64,000 nt of DNA from Staphylococcus rostri (GTDB lineage Bacteria > Bacillota > Bacilli > Staphylococcales > Staphylococcaceae): contig NZ_PPRF01000036.1 of NCBI RefSeq assembly GCF_002902145.1, positions 1-64,000 of the forward strand. Direction: 5' to 3'. The position numbers and the translations under genes are program-made. Every line of letters begins with the position of its first letter. Within the stretch, counting starts at the first letter, position 1. Below the pieces are notes generated by a model that saw only the letters and a list, made by a program, of their open reading frames with translations, searched no databases and was not told where the DNA came from. Of the stretch, positions 1 through 8,156 are shown piece by piece.

Positions 1-2
1 AA

Positions 3-326
3 GACTTCAAACAATATCAATGTGAAGGTTGTGCGGATTGTCTATTACGAAGTGAATGTATGAAAAGAGCCAAAAAACCTGACTCGAATAAGATGATGCG
101 TAAAAATCTAACTTGGGATTATTTTAAAGCTTTCACAAATAAACAGCTTTCAGATCCAAAAACGAAAAGTATCTATCAAAAAAGAAAGATAGATGTTGAA
201 TCAACTTTTGGAAATCTGAAGGCTAATTTGGGTTTCCAAAGATTATCGGTTCGCACACAATCAAAGGTTGAATGCGAATTAGGAATCGCACTTATGGCAG
301 TAAATATAAGAAAACTAGCCAGATAA
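3..326 (+). CDS. IS1182-like transposase, C-terminal fragment (5' end outside window)
   Basis: Open frame enters from the left edge and ends at TAA 324-326; about 107 residues are visible. The C-C-C pattern (CEGCADC, then C at SEC) followed by a basic stretch and KRKIDVESTFGNLK with NIRKLAR at the end resembles the C-terminal part of IS1182/IS4-type DDE transposases, where the glutamate of the E-x-x-F/F-G-x-x-K segment completes the catalytic triad. Only the 3' end is present, so it cannot be judged whether the element is intact. A hairpin follows directly. Family assignment is by motif; the specific IS is not identified. Confidence 0.75.
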   Translation, partial: DFKQYQCEGCADCLLRSECMKRAKKPDSNKMMRKNLTWDYFKAFTNKQLSDPKTKSIYQKRKIDVESTFGNLKANLGFQRLSVRTQSKVECELGIALMAVNIRKLAR

Positions 327-338
327 GTGCTAGTTTTT
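311..338 (+). terminator. Hairpin at transposase 3' end
   Basis: Perfect 9-bp inverted repeat (AAAACTAGC / GCTAGTTTT) overlapping the stop codon, followed by T residues. It can act as the transposase terminator or be part of the IS end. Confidence 0.55.
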
Positions 339-358
339 GTCGTATATATGTTAAAAAA

Positions 359-397
359 GCCGTTAAAATTCATTTTAGAGAATTTTAACGGCTTTTT
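359..397 (+). terminator. Intrinsic terminator
   Basis: 13-bp perfect stem (359-371 with 380-392) with an 8-nt loop and a run of five T. It may also mark the right end of the insertion sequence. Confidence 0.7.
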
Positions 398-528
398 CTT
401 AGGGAATCTGAGTGCTTATGTCCCAGCACCTTTTTTTGGCTGTTTACCTTTATCCAGCACACATCTCGTTTGAAAATATGCTACATTGGGTATACAGTAA
501 TCAATCAATTGAATTGGAGGCAACCCGC

Positions 529-1224
529 ATGAATAAAACAATTAGAACCATTATCAATGTACTCCCTATTTTTCTCGTACCGCTTATTTTAGAGCGTCAA
601 AAATTTAAAAAGCATCCTGAAGTTCAAAAGACAGTTGCCACTTCAAAAACTGTCGCAAAACAAACAGGTCATGCTGCAAAACACGTCAAAACGCGTGTCG
701 TCCATCACAAAGATCAATTAAAAACACATATCAAAGCTAAAAAAGTACGCCATGATTATAAAAAGGCTGTGAAGCAAGCAGAAGCTGAACAACGTGCAAT
801 GCACCCTGATAATGTACATGCGCGTGGCGATAAACTCGCGAAACAAAACAGTAAAAACGTCAACAAACTTGATAAAAAACTGCAAAAAGCCATTGATAAA
901 CGTCATAAAGCTGAAGAAAAAGCACAAGCACATCGTCAAAAAGCGATGAAAAAAGATATGACACGTATGCAGAAATATTCGAAACAAGTCGGTTTCGTTC
1001 CAGGTACTGTGGATCCAGAGGTAGAAGCGCACGGTGAAAAACGTCAAAAAGTGATGAAGAAACAACTTCATGCGATTCAAAAACATGATGCCAAACACGA
1101 ACAAGCATCATCTACACAACTGAAACATGATGCACAACGTATTAAAACTTTGTCTGACCGTCATGACACAAAAGATGCGACATACCGAAATGATCAAATC
1201 CATAATCAGTCACCAGATTTATAA
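529..1224 (+). CDS. Basic, coiled-coil-like hypothetical protein
   Basis: 231 residues, function not recognised. The start at 529 is chosen because GGAGG lies 9 bases upstream; an upstream extension to 412 in the same frame has no such site. After a short hydrophobic N-terminal stretch (about residues 8-20, NVLPIFLVPLIL) the rest is highly charged and rich in Lys, His, Gln and Ala with repeated K-A-x-x-x-A/K patterns, which suggests long helices or a coiled coil. One N-terminal membrane anchor with a basic cytoplasmic or wall-facing tail is possible. It is followed after 5 bases by the DUF188 gene, so the two are probably co-transcribed. Confidence 0.6.
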   Translation: MNKTIRTIINVLPIFLVPLILERQKFKKHPEVQKTVATSKTVAKQTGHAAKHVKTRVVHHKDQLKTHIKAKKVRHDYKKAVKQAEAEQRAMHPDNVHARGDKLAKQNSKNVNKLDKKLQKAIDKRHKAEEKAQAHRQKAMKKDMTRMQKYSKQVGFVPGTVDPEVEAHGEKRQKVMKKQLHAIQKHDAKHEQASSTQLKHDAQRIKTLSDRHDTKDATYRNDQIHNQSPDL

Positions 1225-1229
1225 GACAA

Positions 1230-1712
1230 ATGACGACACGTATTTTAATTGATGGAGATGCCTGTCCTGTTGTTGACACAATTGTAGAAGTATCAGCACA
1301 GGTAGGCGTCTCTGTTTTATTATTTCGCAGTTATGATCATTTTTCCTATCAATCGTATCCGGAACATGTGCATATCAAATATATTGACGGTGGCCGTGAT
1401 GCTGTCGACTTTGCACTTTTACGTGAAACACAAAGCGCAGATATTATCATCACACAAGACTATGGTTTAGCCAGCTTAGCACTTAATAAAGCAGCCTACG
1501 TTCTACATCACAAAGGGTATCGCTATACGACACAAAATATTGAACAGTTACTGTTACAGCGTTTTTATCATCAACAAGAGCGCCAAGCAACGAAACGCTA
1601 CGGCAAAGGACCTAAGCCATTTACAGCAGTACAGCGTCAGGCATTCAAAGACAAGTTACTTCAGACTTTGGGACACCTCGGACTTGATAAGTCATCCAAT
1701 CATAAGGCATGA
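1230..1712 (+). CDS. YaiI/YqxD family protein (DUF188, UPF0178)
   Basis: 160 residues. The N-terminus ILIDGDACPVVD matches the DUF188 signature, a PIN-like fold with an acidic cluster (DGDACP); the segment DGGRDAVDFALL and TQDYGLASLAL carry further conserved acidic residues of the family. PIN-like folds usually bind metal and cleave RNA, but no activity is established for this family. It starts 5 bases after the previous gene and is followed closely by the next, so it is likely part of a small operon. Confidence 0.85.
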   Translation: MTTRILIDGDACPVVDTIVEVSAQVGVSVLLFRSYDHFSYQSYPEHVHIKYIDGGRDAVDFALLRETQSADIIITQDYGLASLALNKAAYVLHHKGYRYTTQNIEQLLLQRFYHQQERQATKRYGKGPKPFTAVQRQAFKDKLLQTLGHLGLDKSSNHKA

Positions 1713-1749
1713 TAGTTATATAGGGACAACAAAGATAGGTGATGACGTT

Positions 1750-2733
1750 ATGCGACATGAATTGAGGCCTTTTTTAAACAGAAAGATGACCATTCAAGGG
1801 GTTATTACAGAGGTTTTTCTTAAGCACAAACTGGATGTAGATGAGCCGCATCGACGTGTTGTACGTGTGCTTTTGAAGAAAGTTAAGATTGGCGGTGTAG
1901 AATTAGACCATCTATGGCTTTATGAACGCAAGAAACATTTCGAATATTTTCAATCATTGTTATACGAAGAAGTTAAATTTCGTGCCATTATCACACCTTA
2001 TGTTAAAAAGCGGCACGGCATTTATATAGAAAACTATGGCATTAGAAAGCACTCAAAAGTCTTGCCTGTTGAGGCGTATCAACAAAAAATGGAACGAAAG
2101 CATAAACTTAACAATACATGTTATGCTATAGATGAAATGATGAATGAAGGAGAGGATTTCATGCCAATTAAACGTATTGCTGTCTATTGTGGCGCAAGTA
2201 AAGGGAATAATCCTGAATATGTTAAAGCCGCTTATGAACTCGGTAAGTATTTTGCCGAACAAGAGATTGAATTAGTCTTCGGTGCTGGTTCTGTCGGCAT
2301 TATGGGGGCCATTCAAGATGGTGTCCTTGATCATGGTGGTAAAGCAATCGGTGTCATGCCAAAGCTACTCGATGAACGTGAAATTACGAGTCAAAAAGTA
2401 TCAGAACTCATTCTCGTTGATTCGATGCACGAACGCAAACAAAAAATGTCTGAACTTGCAGACGCCTTTGTGATTGCGCCAGGTGGTGCTGGCTCACTCG
2501 AAGAATTTTTCGAAGTGTACAGTTGGGCTCAAATCGGCCTACACCAAAAGCCAATCGGTATCTACAACATCAATCATTTTTACGATCCGTTACAACGACT
2601 CATTCAGCATATGATTGATGAAGGCTTTATTGATGCGAAATATCAAAATCTTGCACAGCTATTTGAGACACCTGATGCACTGCTATTTGGTTTATCTCAA
2701 GCAGAGCCTATCTCAACACGTACATATGATTAA
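1750..2733 (+). CDS. Fused ORF: unknown N-terminal domain plus LOG family domain
   Basis: A single open frame of 327 residues with no stop between two parts. Residues 1-137 (MRHELRPFLN.., with FRAIITPYVKKRHGIYIENYG) form a small unrecognised domain, possibly OB-like. Residues 138-327 are a complete LOG family protein. A TAGGTGA site precedes the first ATG. A strong internal GGAG with ATG at 2161 lies exactly at the junction, so the second part can be made alone. The arrangement looks like two former neighbouring genes whose intervening stop is missing. Whether a fusion product, two products, or both are made cannot be told from sequence. Confidence 0.6.
   Translation: MRHELRPFLNRKMTIQGVITEVFLKHKLDVDEPHRRVVRVLLKKVKIGGVELDHLWLYERKKHFEYFQSLLYEEVKFRAIITPYVKKRHGIYIENYGIRKHSKVLPVEAYQQKMERKHKLNNTCYAIDEMMNEGEDFMPIKRIAVYCGASKGNNPEYVKAAYELGKYFAEQEIELVFGAGSVGIMGAIQDGVLDHGGKAIGVMPKLLDEREITSQKVSELILVDSMHERKQKMSELADAFVIAPGGAGSLEEFFEVYSWAQIGLHQKPIGIYNINHFYDPLQRLIQHMIDEGFIDAKYQNLAQLFETPDALLFGLSQAEPISTRTYD
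2161..2733 (+). CDS. LOG family protein (possible nucleotide 5'-monophosphate phosphoribohydrolase), internal start
   Basis: 190 residues from the internal ATG; GAAGGAG lies at good spacing upstream. The N-terminus IAVYCGASKGNNPEY is the LOG family Rossmann opening, and residues around 100 carry PGGAGSLEEFFE, the PGGxG-x-x-E nucleotide-binding and catalytic motif, with Ser in place of the usual Thr. Family members release the base from cytokinin or nucleoside monophosphates (Lonely Guy enzymes). A role in bacterial nucleotide salvage is inferred. It is in frame with the upstream domain (see 1750-2733). A bidirectional terminator follows. Confidence 0.85.
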   Translation: MPIKRIAVYCGASKGNNPEYVKAAYELGKYFAEQEIELVFGAGSVGIMGAIQDGVLDHGGKAIGVMPKLLDEREITSQKVSELILVDSMHERKQKMSELADAFVIAPGGAGSLEEFFEVYSWAQIGLHQKPIGIYNINHFYDPLQRLIQHMIDEGFIDAKYQNLAQLFETPDALLFGLSQAEPISTRTYD

Positions 2734-2745
2734 TATATCAATACA

Positions 2746-2784
2746 TAAAGACCGAGTCCTACCCATTCAGCGACTCGGTCTTTA
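2746..2784. terminator. Bidirectional intrinsic terminator
   Basis: 13-bp perfect stem (TAAAGACCGAGTC with GACTCGGTCTTTA) between the LOG gene and the convergent GNAT gene; its right arm overlaps the GNAT stop codon. Confidence 0.8.
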
Positions 2785-3345
2785 CTTATGGTATTCGTCC
2801 CATTTTGTTAAATCAATATGATAACGCACTTGCCTTTTTAACGGATGCTGCATACCTAACTGCCTATTTTCAAATTTATCATAACGTGTCATCCCTAACT
2901 TCTCCATGACACGAATAGACGCACGATTCTGTTCAGCAGCGATTGCATAGACGTCTTCAATTCCTTGCTGACGCGCATAATCTAACACAGCCATCGCACC
3001 TTCCGTAGCAATACCATTATTCCACACATCCGGCATTAAACGCCAACCAATCTCATAAAAAGGTAAGTTACGAAATGGATAATCCGTCGTCTGCGGTATA
3101 TAGTTCAGTCCAATCATCCCAATCCATTCTTTTGTTGCCTTGAGCTCTACCGCAAATAGCCCGATATGATGTGTCTCTAAATAACGCTTCATAGGTTCGA
3201 ATACTTTTTCAGTTCGTTGGTAGCTCAAAATACTTGGGAAGAATTGACGCACTTGTCGATTGGCATTGAGTCGTTGTAATAACGTTAAATCAGAAGGTTG
3301 CCAACTACGCAAACGCAACCGTGCCGTTTCAATGTATACCGTCAT
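2782..3345 (-). CDS. GNAT family N-acetyltransferase (RimJ/RimL type)
   Basis: 187 residues. TARLRLRSWQPSDL at the N-terminus and WNNGIATEGAMAVLDYA (acetyl-CoA pyrophosphate loop) followed by AIAAEQNRASIRVMEKLGM are the standard RimJ/RimL GNAT signatures. It would transfer an acetyl group from acetyl-CoA to an amine of a protein or small molecule; the substrate cannot be read from the sequence. The start at 3345 is favoured by GGGGAG 8 bases upstream; an 11-residue upstream extension lacks a site. Convergent with the LOG gene. Confidence 0.85.
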   Translation of the reverse strand: MTVYIETARLRLRSWQPSDLTLLQRLNANRQVRQFFPSILSYQRTEKVFEPMKRYLETHHIGLFAVELKATKEWIGMIGLNYIPQTTDYPFRNLPFYEIGWRLMPDVWNNGIATEGAMAVLDYARQQGIEDVYAIAAEQNRASIRVMEKLGMTRYDKFENRQLGMQHPLKRQVRYHIDLTKWDEYHK

Positions 3346-3385
3346 GCTTTCGCTCCCCTTTCTATACACCAATTGCATAAATTAA

Positions 3386-3420
3386 AAGCGTCCCAGCCTA
3401 TAAAGTGCTGTAGAACGCTT
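3386..3420 (-). terminator. Intrinsic terminator of the 3433-3732 gene
   Basis: Imperfect hairpin (AAGCGT / ACGCTT arms plus an inner CAGC/GCTG pairing) followed on the minus strand by TTTTAATTT. Confidence 0.55.
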
Positions 3421-3432
3421 GAGATAATTGTT

Positions 3433-3732
3433 TTATGCTTTTGAAATATAACTGATGAGTTGGATTTTCACTGGAACTTCTTTCAAACGTTCTTTGTTAT
3501 AGTCTTTCACAATTGTAAAAACTGCATCAATATAGTCATTGCGGTGTTTCAAACGATATGTTGCTCTATACGTCTCCCAATCATGAGAGAAGTTCGGCTT
3601 TAATGCAATGACACGATCAAGTTCTCCTGTTGAATCGTACAATTCATAACCTGTAATATTTTCAAGCTCTCTTCCAAGTGTGACAAGTGACATTTCACGA
3701 CCTTCTAAAAGTGCAAATTCTTTTTCATACAT
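3433..3732 (-). CDS. Small hypothetical protein
   Basis: 99 residues from the ATG at 3732, preceded by GAGG at 8 bases; an 8-residue upstream extension (MKRKEEQR) actually encodes this Shine-Dalgarno region. The protein (MYEKEFALLEGREMSLVTLGREL...) is soluble with mixed charge and no signal peptide or membrane segment. I do not recognise the family. It has its own terminator downstream and a divergent-free intergenic region upstream, so it is probably a single-gene unit. Confidence 0.6.
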   Translation of the reverse strand: MYEKEFALLEGREMSLVTLGRELENITGYELYDSTGELDRVIALKPNFSHDWETYRATYRLKHRNDYIDAVFTIVKDYNKERLKEVPVKIQLISYISKA

Positions 3733-3831
3733 ACGCTGTTCCTCTTTTCTCTTCAATCGATTATCATATATTGTTCAATACCCTGAGCGTTATACTATCA
3801 AACGCTTATAGCGCTACACACCATAAGGGTA

Positions 3832-4137
3832 TTACTGTCCGTTTGTTTGTGTAGATGCGTCTTCCTTCTTATCTGTTTTATCAGTCTCATCTTTCGCTGG
3901 TTTATCATCTGTCGTTTCTTCATTACGACTCGATGCTTGTTGGATTTTATCTTCTGCTGCACGTATTTGATCATCCAACTTACTGCGCTGATCTTTGAGC
4001 TTTTTGTTTTCTTCTTTCAACAGCTTTTGTTCTTTTTCTAATGATTGGATTTCATTCTGTAACTTCGCTTTTTCACTCTGACCACAACCGGTCAATACCA
4101 GCATGCCCATCAACATGGTTGCTACTAATTTTTTCAT
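3832..4137 (-). CDS. Small lipoprotein with coiled-coil region
   Basis: 101 residues. The signal peptide MKKLVATMLMGMLVLTGC ends in an LTGC lipobox, so the mature chain should carry a lipidated Cys18 and sit on the outer face of the membrane. Residues 22-75 (KAKLQNEIQSLEKEQKLLKEENKKLK...) show heptad spacing of Leu/Ile typical of a coiled coil. The C-terminal tail is Lys, Asp and Thr rich and probably disordered. The function is unknown. GGAGAG precedes the ATG. Confidence 0.75.
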   Translation of the reverse strand: MKKLVATMLMGMLVLTGCGQSEKAKLQNEIQSLEKEQKLLKEENKKLKDQRSKLDDQIRAAEDKIQQASSRNEETTDDKPAKDETDKTDKKEDASTQTNGQ

Positions 4138-4327
4138 GATTTTCTCTCCAATATATGTATTACTATTTTTCTATTTTAACATGACTCTCACTTGCACGTA
4201 TAGAATCATGACATCGTTAAAACGACTTTCTCCTTTTGACGAATGACTATATATTGATTTATCGCAGCAAAGCCGTCATAATAGTATCTGTTTAACAAAG
4301 CTCTACCAATTAAGGGATGTGCCAACT

Positions 4328-5011
4328 ATGAAAACTACGAATGAACTGATGAAAGAAAATAACGTGAAAGCATTGCGCTTGAATAATACAGATCGCCAAA
4401 TTTTTGAAAGCTATATGACGTATGTGCGTGCGGATATGCGTGTGAATGCGTATGACTCTGAAAAAGTACTGCAAACTATTTTGACACATCTGCTCAAAGC
4501 TGAAAATAAGGGTATGCATGCGATGGACTTTTTCAATCATGACCCAAAACATCACGCGAACCAGACGATTAAAGCATTACCGAATCATACATTTATTAAT
4601 ATTTTTCATTATATTTTTCAACATAGCGTCTTTTTGCTTGGCTTGTTTTGCTTCTTAAAGGGATTTCTCGGTTTCTTTATTAACGATACACGACTATTTA
4701 TCCATACGTTCCCATTAACATTGCTTTCGGGATTGTTTGTGACCTTTCTCTTTGTCTGGTCTTGCTTTAAAATGGTCCAACTTCAAGCCTTTCAATATTC
4801 AAGGTTTGCTTGGCTTTTAGGCTATGTAATACTTATCAGTCTCGTCGTCTTAATGTTCCAGATTTTCTTCTTCCCACAACAAATGTTTCAGTTCGGGCCG
4901 TATATTCATGTGAGCAACTGGACTTTTGTCATTATCTCACTCGTTATTTTGCCGATTGGACTTTATTTAAATAGTAAGCAACAACAAAATAATCGTGCCT
5001 CATGGCGTTAA
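4328..5011 (+). CDS. DUF1129 family membrane protein
   Basis: 227 residues. The N-terminal half (about 1-85) is soluble and starts MKTTNELMKENN..., with LTHLLKAENKGMHAMDFF resembling the DUF1129 motif in which a small helical domain precedes the membrane part. Four hydrophobic segments follow, between about residues 95 and 215. The start at ATG 4328 is preferred over GTG 4319 because AAGGG at 4312-4316 is too close to the GTG. The function of the family is unknown. A bidirectional terminator separates it from the convergent DUF456 gene. Confidence 0.7.
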   Translation: MKTTNELMKENNVKALRLNNTDRQIFESYMTYVRADMRVNAYDSEKVLQTILTHLLKAENKGMHAMDFFNHDPKHHANQTIKALPNHTFINIFHYIFQHSVFLLGLFCFLKGFLGFFINDTRLFIHTFPLTLLSGLFVTFLFVWSCFKMVQLQAFQYSRFAWLLGYVILISLVVLMFQIFFFPQQMFQFGPYIHVSNWTFVIISLVILPIGLYLNSKQQQNNRASWR

Positions 5012-5014
5012 TAG

Positions 5015-5059
5015 TAAAGGGATAGCCCAGACTGTGCATTGTCTGTTGCTATCCCTTTA
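5015..5059. terminator. Bidirectional intrinsic terminator
   Basis: 12-bp perfect stem (TAAAGGGATAGC / GCTATCCCTTTA) between convergent DUF1129 and DUF456 genes. Confidence 0.8.
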
Positions 5060-5073
5060 TAGTCAATATGTGA

Positions 5074-5568
5074 TTAAATCAATAATGCGTCGATTAAAAA
5101 CCACACAATCATCACGAACATAATAATCGCTTGGACAACGGAACTTGTTAATATTGCAGCAAGTGCACCGACGCTCGCTTTCATTGCAGACTGTACGTCA
5201 ATCCCTTGTATAAGCTCTACAATAAGTACCGCTATAAATGGTACGATAATAATGCCGAACGGTGGCAAGACAAATGCCCCGACAATAACACCTATTAAAG
5301 CTGCCCATTCAGCCTTTTTAGAACCGCCAAAGCGCGTGACAAAATAACGGCTGAGTAGTAAATCTGACACGAAAATCAGTAATGTCCATACAATTGCTGC
5401 ACTCCAGAACCACCATGACAGTGTGTCGCTATTAATGCCCCATTGATAGATAAAAAAGCCAATCCATAACATGAGTACACCTGGAATTACAGGCTTGATC
5501 AGACTGATAAACCCTAAGGCAAATGCCAGTATAATTAATAGCCATAATATCACTTGTAACCAATCCAT
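5074..5568 (-). CDS. DUF456 family membrane protein
   Basis: 164 residues, mostly hydrophobic, with about four to five predicted membrane segments. LIKPVIPGVLMLWIGFFIY near the N-terminus and the Gly-rich helices IGVIVGAFVLPPFGIIIVPFIAVLIVELIQG are typical of DUF456, in which Gly-rich hairpins lie in the membrane. No biochemical function is known. GGAAGGAG precedes the ATG. It lies 47 bases downstream of the MFS exporter on the same strand, so read-through from that gene is likely. Confidence 0.8.
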   Translation of the reverse strand: MDWLQVILWLLIILAFALGFISLIKPVIPGVLMLWIGFFIYQWGINSDTLSWWFWSAAIVWTLLIFVSDLLLSRYFVTRFGGSKKAEWAALIGVIVGAFVLPPFGIIIVPFIAVLIVELIQGIDVQSAMKASVGALAAILTSSVVQAIIMFVMIVWFLIDALLI

Positions 5569-5615
5569 TGCTTTATCTCCTTCCCTTCAAATCGTTTACG
5601 CTTGAACGCGTGCTG

Positions 5616-6800
5616 TCACTTCTTTTTCGTAAATAAGATTAAAACAAAGCCACACGCGAGCGAGAAGGCAGAGACATAAAAGACATTACCTAAGCCAACC
5701 CAGTTACTCATCGCACCACCGAGCAAGTTCCCGAGTAATTGACCGATGACCATCGCATTGGCGAACAGTGTTGACGCATAACCAGGGAATTGTGGCAAAA
5801 TGTCTTGGAAATAACTAATACCGATACCTAATAATACCGCTAAAAATGATGCCAATAATACTTGACCGACGAGCATCATTTGGACACTTTCAAAGAGACC
5901 AATACTCGCGAAGAAGCAACTACCACAAACCGCTGCGATAGCGAGTAAAGTACGTGTCGATACTCTGCTTGCGACAATACCTAAAATAATCATAAACGGC
6001 ACTTCTAAACCGGCACATAAGCTCGCTAAATGCCCGACGTATTTTTCATCTTCATGTAAATAATTCGTTACGTACAATGGCATATTCAACGTATACATCC
6101 ACTGACCAATATGTAACAAGATGAACGCTAAAAACGGCACGATTAAGTATGTGTGCGTCAACATAGATGGTGCATTTTGTTCAGTATGCGCACTGTTACT
6201 CACAGGTTTGGTAGTTTTGACATCTTTGAAAAAGAACACTTGTAACACGAGTGTCGTTAAAATAATCGCAACCGTTCCGCCGAATAATCCATCATAGCCC
6301 ATTGATTGATTGAGAATATTCCCTACTAACGGTCCGAATAGAAAACCAAATGAGAACATAGAACGTAATACAGAGTTGGCAAAAATCGCACGACTGCTTG
6401 ACGTCGACTGATTAATAGACTCACGTGCTGAAGCGTAGAGCTGTGGCATCGCTGGCGCAAACAACCCTTGGAAAATCGCATATAAAATAATAAATAAAAT
6501 AATATTGTCTACAAAGAATGGCAATGAAAAGCTAATAGCCCCCATCAATAAGGCAACAATAATAATCACTTTTCGGTTAATCGCACGCGTGTCGGAAAAG
6601 CGCGCTACAATCGTATTCATTGTAAACTGACTAATCGCTGCTAATGCAAGTAACAAGCCAAATTGATTCGTCGTCATCCCTAGTTGGTTCGTTGCAAATA
6701 AGACGAAAAATGGTACGGTCACCGCAATGCCCATACCGATTAACATCATATTGACGACAAATAATTTATAGTTTTTGATCGTTAATAACTCACGAAACAT
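5616..6800 (-). CDS. MFS transporter, sugar-efflux-like
   Basis: 394 residues with about 12 hydrophobic segments. RFSDTRAINRKVIIIVAL after the second helix is the A-like loop motif of the major facilitator superfamily, and the general layout with GFLFGPLVGNIL in helix 5 resembles the SetB-like sugar/drug efflux group. It presumably exports a small solute with the proton gradient; the substrate is unknown. AAGGAG precedes the ATG at good spacing. The upstream intergenic stretch carries a dispersed repeat, and a LysR regulator gene lies beyond it on the same strand. Confidence 0.75.
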   Translation of the reverse strand: MFRELLTIKNYKLFVVNMMLIGMGIAVTVPFFVLFATNQLGMTTNQFGLLLALAAISQFTMNTIVARFSDTRAINRKVIIIVALLMGAISFSLPFFVDNIILFIILYAIFQGLFAPAMPQLYASARESINQSTSSSRAIFANSVLRSMFSFGFLFGPLVGNILNQSMGYDGLFGGTVAIILTTLVLQVFFFKDVKTTKPVSNSAHTEQNAPSMLTHTYLIVPFLAFILLHIGQWMYTLNMPLYVTNYLHEDEKYVGHLASLCAGLEVPFMIILGIVASRVSTRTLLAIAAVCGSCFFASIGLFESVQMMLVGQVLLASFLAVLLGIGISYFQDILPQFPGYASTLFANAMVIGQLLGNLLGGAMSNWVGLGNVFYVSAFSLACGFVLILFTKKK

Positions 6801-6853
6801 AATAATCTCCTTTTTCTAATATATCTTCAGGATCAACTTCTCTGTCGTCCGAT

Positions 6854-6990
6854 TGGGAGTGGGACAGGAATCTCATTTTTTTAAAGATTCCGTTGTCCCA
6901 CCCCGGCAAGGCTGACTAGGCATGGAAAAAGCTTGTAAAAGCGTATTTTCATGCCAGTCAGCTACTGCCATATACATAAAATCTCAAGCT
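6854..6990. repeat. Dispersed intergenic repeat, copy A
   Basis: Begins GGGAGTGGGACAGGAATCT, contains an inner hairpin closed by GTGGGACA/TGTCCCAC, then a second module (GGCAAGGCTGACTAGGC ... GCCAGTCAGCTACTGCCAT). Near-identical in inverted orientation to copy D (43992-44165) and in the same orientation to copy E (62088-62207). It fills the space between the LysR and MFS genes and could also terminate transcription. Confidence 0.8.
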
Positions 6991-7905
6991 TTATTTAATT
7001 GTTTGTTTTAATGTCCCACTCTCATCAATCATGCTATGCAATGCGTTCGTTTCTTTAATATAGCTTTTTAACACACCAATAAACGCGCTCACTTGTGGCA
7101 GTTGCATCATACTCATGTCATAACTCAAATACGTCGCACGCACGAGCGGACGCTCCTCAATATCCACCTTAATCATCGCAAATTGGTTTGGATCCAAGTC
7201 TTTCGTCATAATTTCCGGCAAAATCGTCACACCGACACCACTCAACAACAATGCCTTACACGTTGCAACTTGGTCAACCTTAATACGCGCATGGTAATCT
7301 TGTGACATATGCTGGTAATACCATGATTTAATCTGGTTGATGTACACTGGATCTGCCTGAAATTCAATAAATGGCAACTTATGTAATTCTGCCGTTTTAG
7401 TTTTAGGGTAAATAAAATAATGCTGATCATCCATTAAATGATCGTTATGTTTATTTAACAACTGATTCCCACGTACAATCATAATATGATAATCGTTGTA
7501 ATGTTTCTTAATATGATCACTTGAACCGACGTGCAACTTCACTTCTACATTCGGATATTCCGCTGTGTAACGGCTCAACACTTCTGGCAACAATGTTTGT
7601 CCCACTAATGATGAACAACCAATTGATAGATTCCCGTTAATCGCACCGATATGTGCCTTAATCTTATCTTTAAAGAGATGCTCCTGATTCAACATCTCCT
7701 TAGCATGTGCAATTACCATCGCGCCTTCTGTTGTTGTAATTAATTGCTTCTTCGTACGGATAAATATTTCCACACCAAAATAACGCTCAATCGACTTCAA
7801 GCGTTGTGTTACAGCCGGTTGTGAAATATATAGTTGTTCCGCTGCCTTGCGCAAAGTTCTTGTTTCATCTAATGTGATGAGCAAACGATAGTCATCCATC
7901 TTCAT
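6991..7905 (-). CDS. LysR family transcriptional regulator
   Basis: 304 residues. The N-terminal winged helix-turn-helix (about 14-35, RTLRKAAEQLYISQPAVTQRLKSIE) is the LysR signature; the rest (about 90-300) is a periplasmic-binding-like effector domain. The start at 7905 follows AGGAGG at 7 bases; a 9-residue upstream extension would cover this site. LysR proteins usually control a neighbouring or divergent target; here the nearest gene on the same strand is the MFS exporter, separated by repeat A, so that gene is a possible but unproven target. Confidence 0.85.
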   Translation of the reverse strand: MKMDDYRLLITLDETRTLRKAAEQLYISQPAVTQRLKSIERYFGVEIFIRTKKQLITTTEGAMVIAHAKEMLNQEHLFKDKIKAHIGAINGNLSIGCSSLVGQTLLPEVLSRYTAEYPNVEVKLHVGSSDHIKKHYNDYHIMIVRGNQLLNKHNDHLMDDQHYFIYPKTKTAELHKLPFIEFQADPVYINQIKSWYYQHMSQDYHARIKVDQVATCKALLLSGVGVTILPEIMTKDLDPNQFAMIKVDIEERPLVRATYLSYDMSMMQLPQVSAFIGVLKSYIKETNALHSMIDESGTLKQTIK

Positions 7906-8016
7906 CACGGTTCCTCCTCTACAAGTTGGCATTGTCTAATTGTCTATGAGTGGCATAAAGAAACACTAGACGACACTTCGCCCAGCGTGTAAAAAGTATT
8001 AAGCATTCAAAACATT

Positions 8017-8155
8017 CTAGGGAAGTGGGACACCGTTTATAGATTTCCTAGTACATTTATTGCGTCCTAGCTCTGTGGTCCCATACCGGCAATGCTGAGT
8101 CAGCCTGCAAAAAGCTTGTATCATGCCTGCCAGCCACATAAAATTGAATGTTTCT
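8017..8155. repeat. Dispersed intergenic repeat, copy B (diverged)
   Basis: Starts CTAGGGAAGTGGGACACCG, has the TAGATTTCCTAG and GGTCCCATACCGGCAATGCTGAGTCAGCC modules of the repeat family, and ends near the DUF402 stop codon. More diverged than copies A, D and E. The first part in reverse matches the sarA leader copy (F). Confidence 0.65.
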
Positions 8156-8156
8156 A

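Noticed and set aside
176-373. Antisense reading frame over the transposase, and similar long frames opposite vraG, thiG, fhuB and pit
   Set aside because: These are shadows of real genes, with no ribosome binding sites or coding character.
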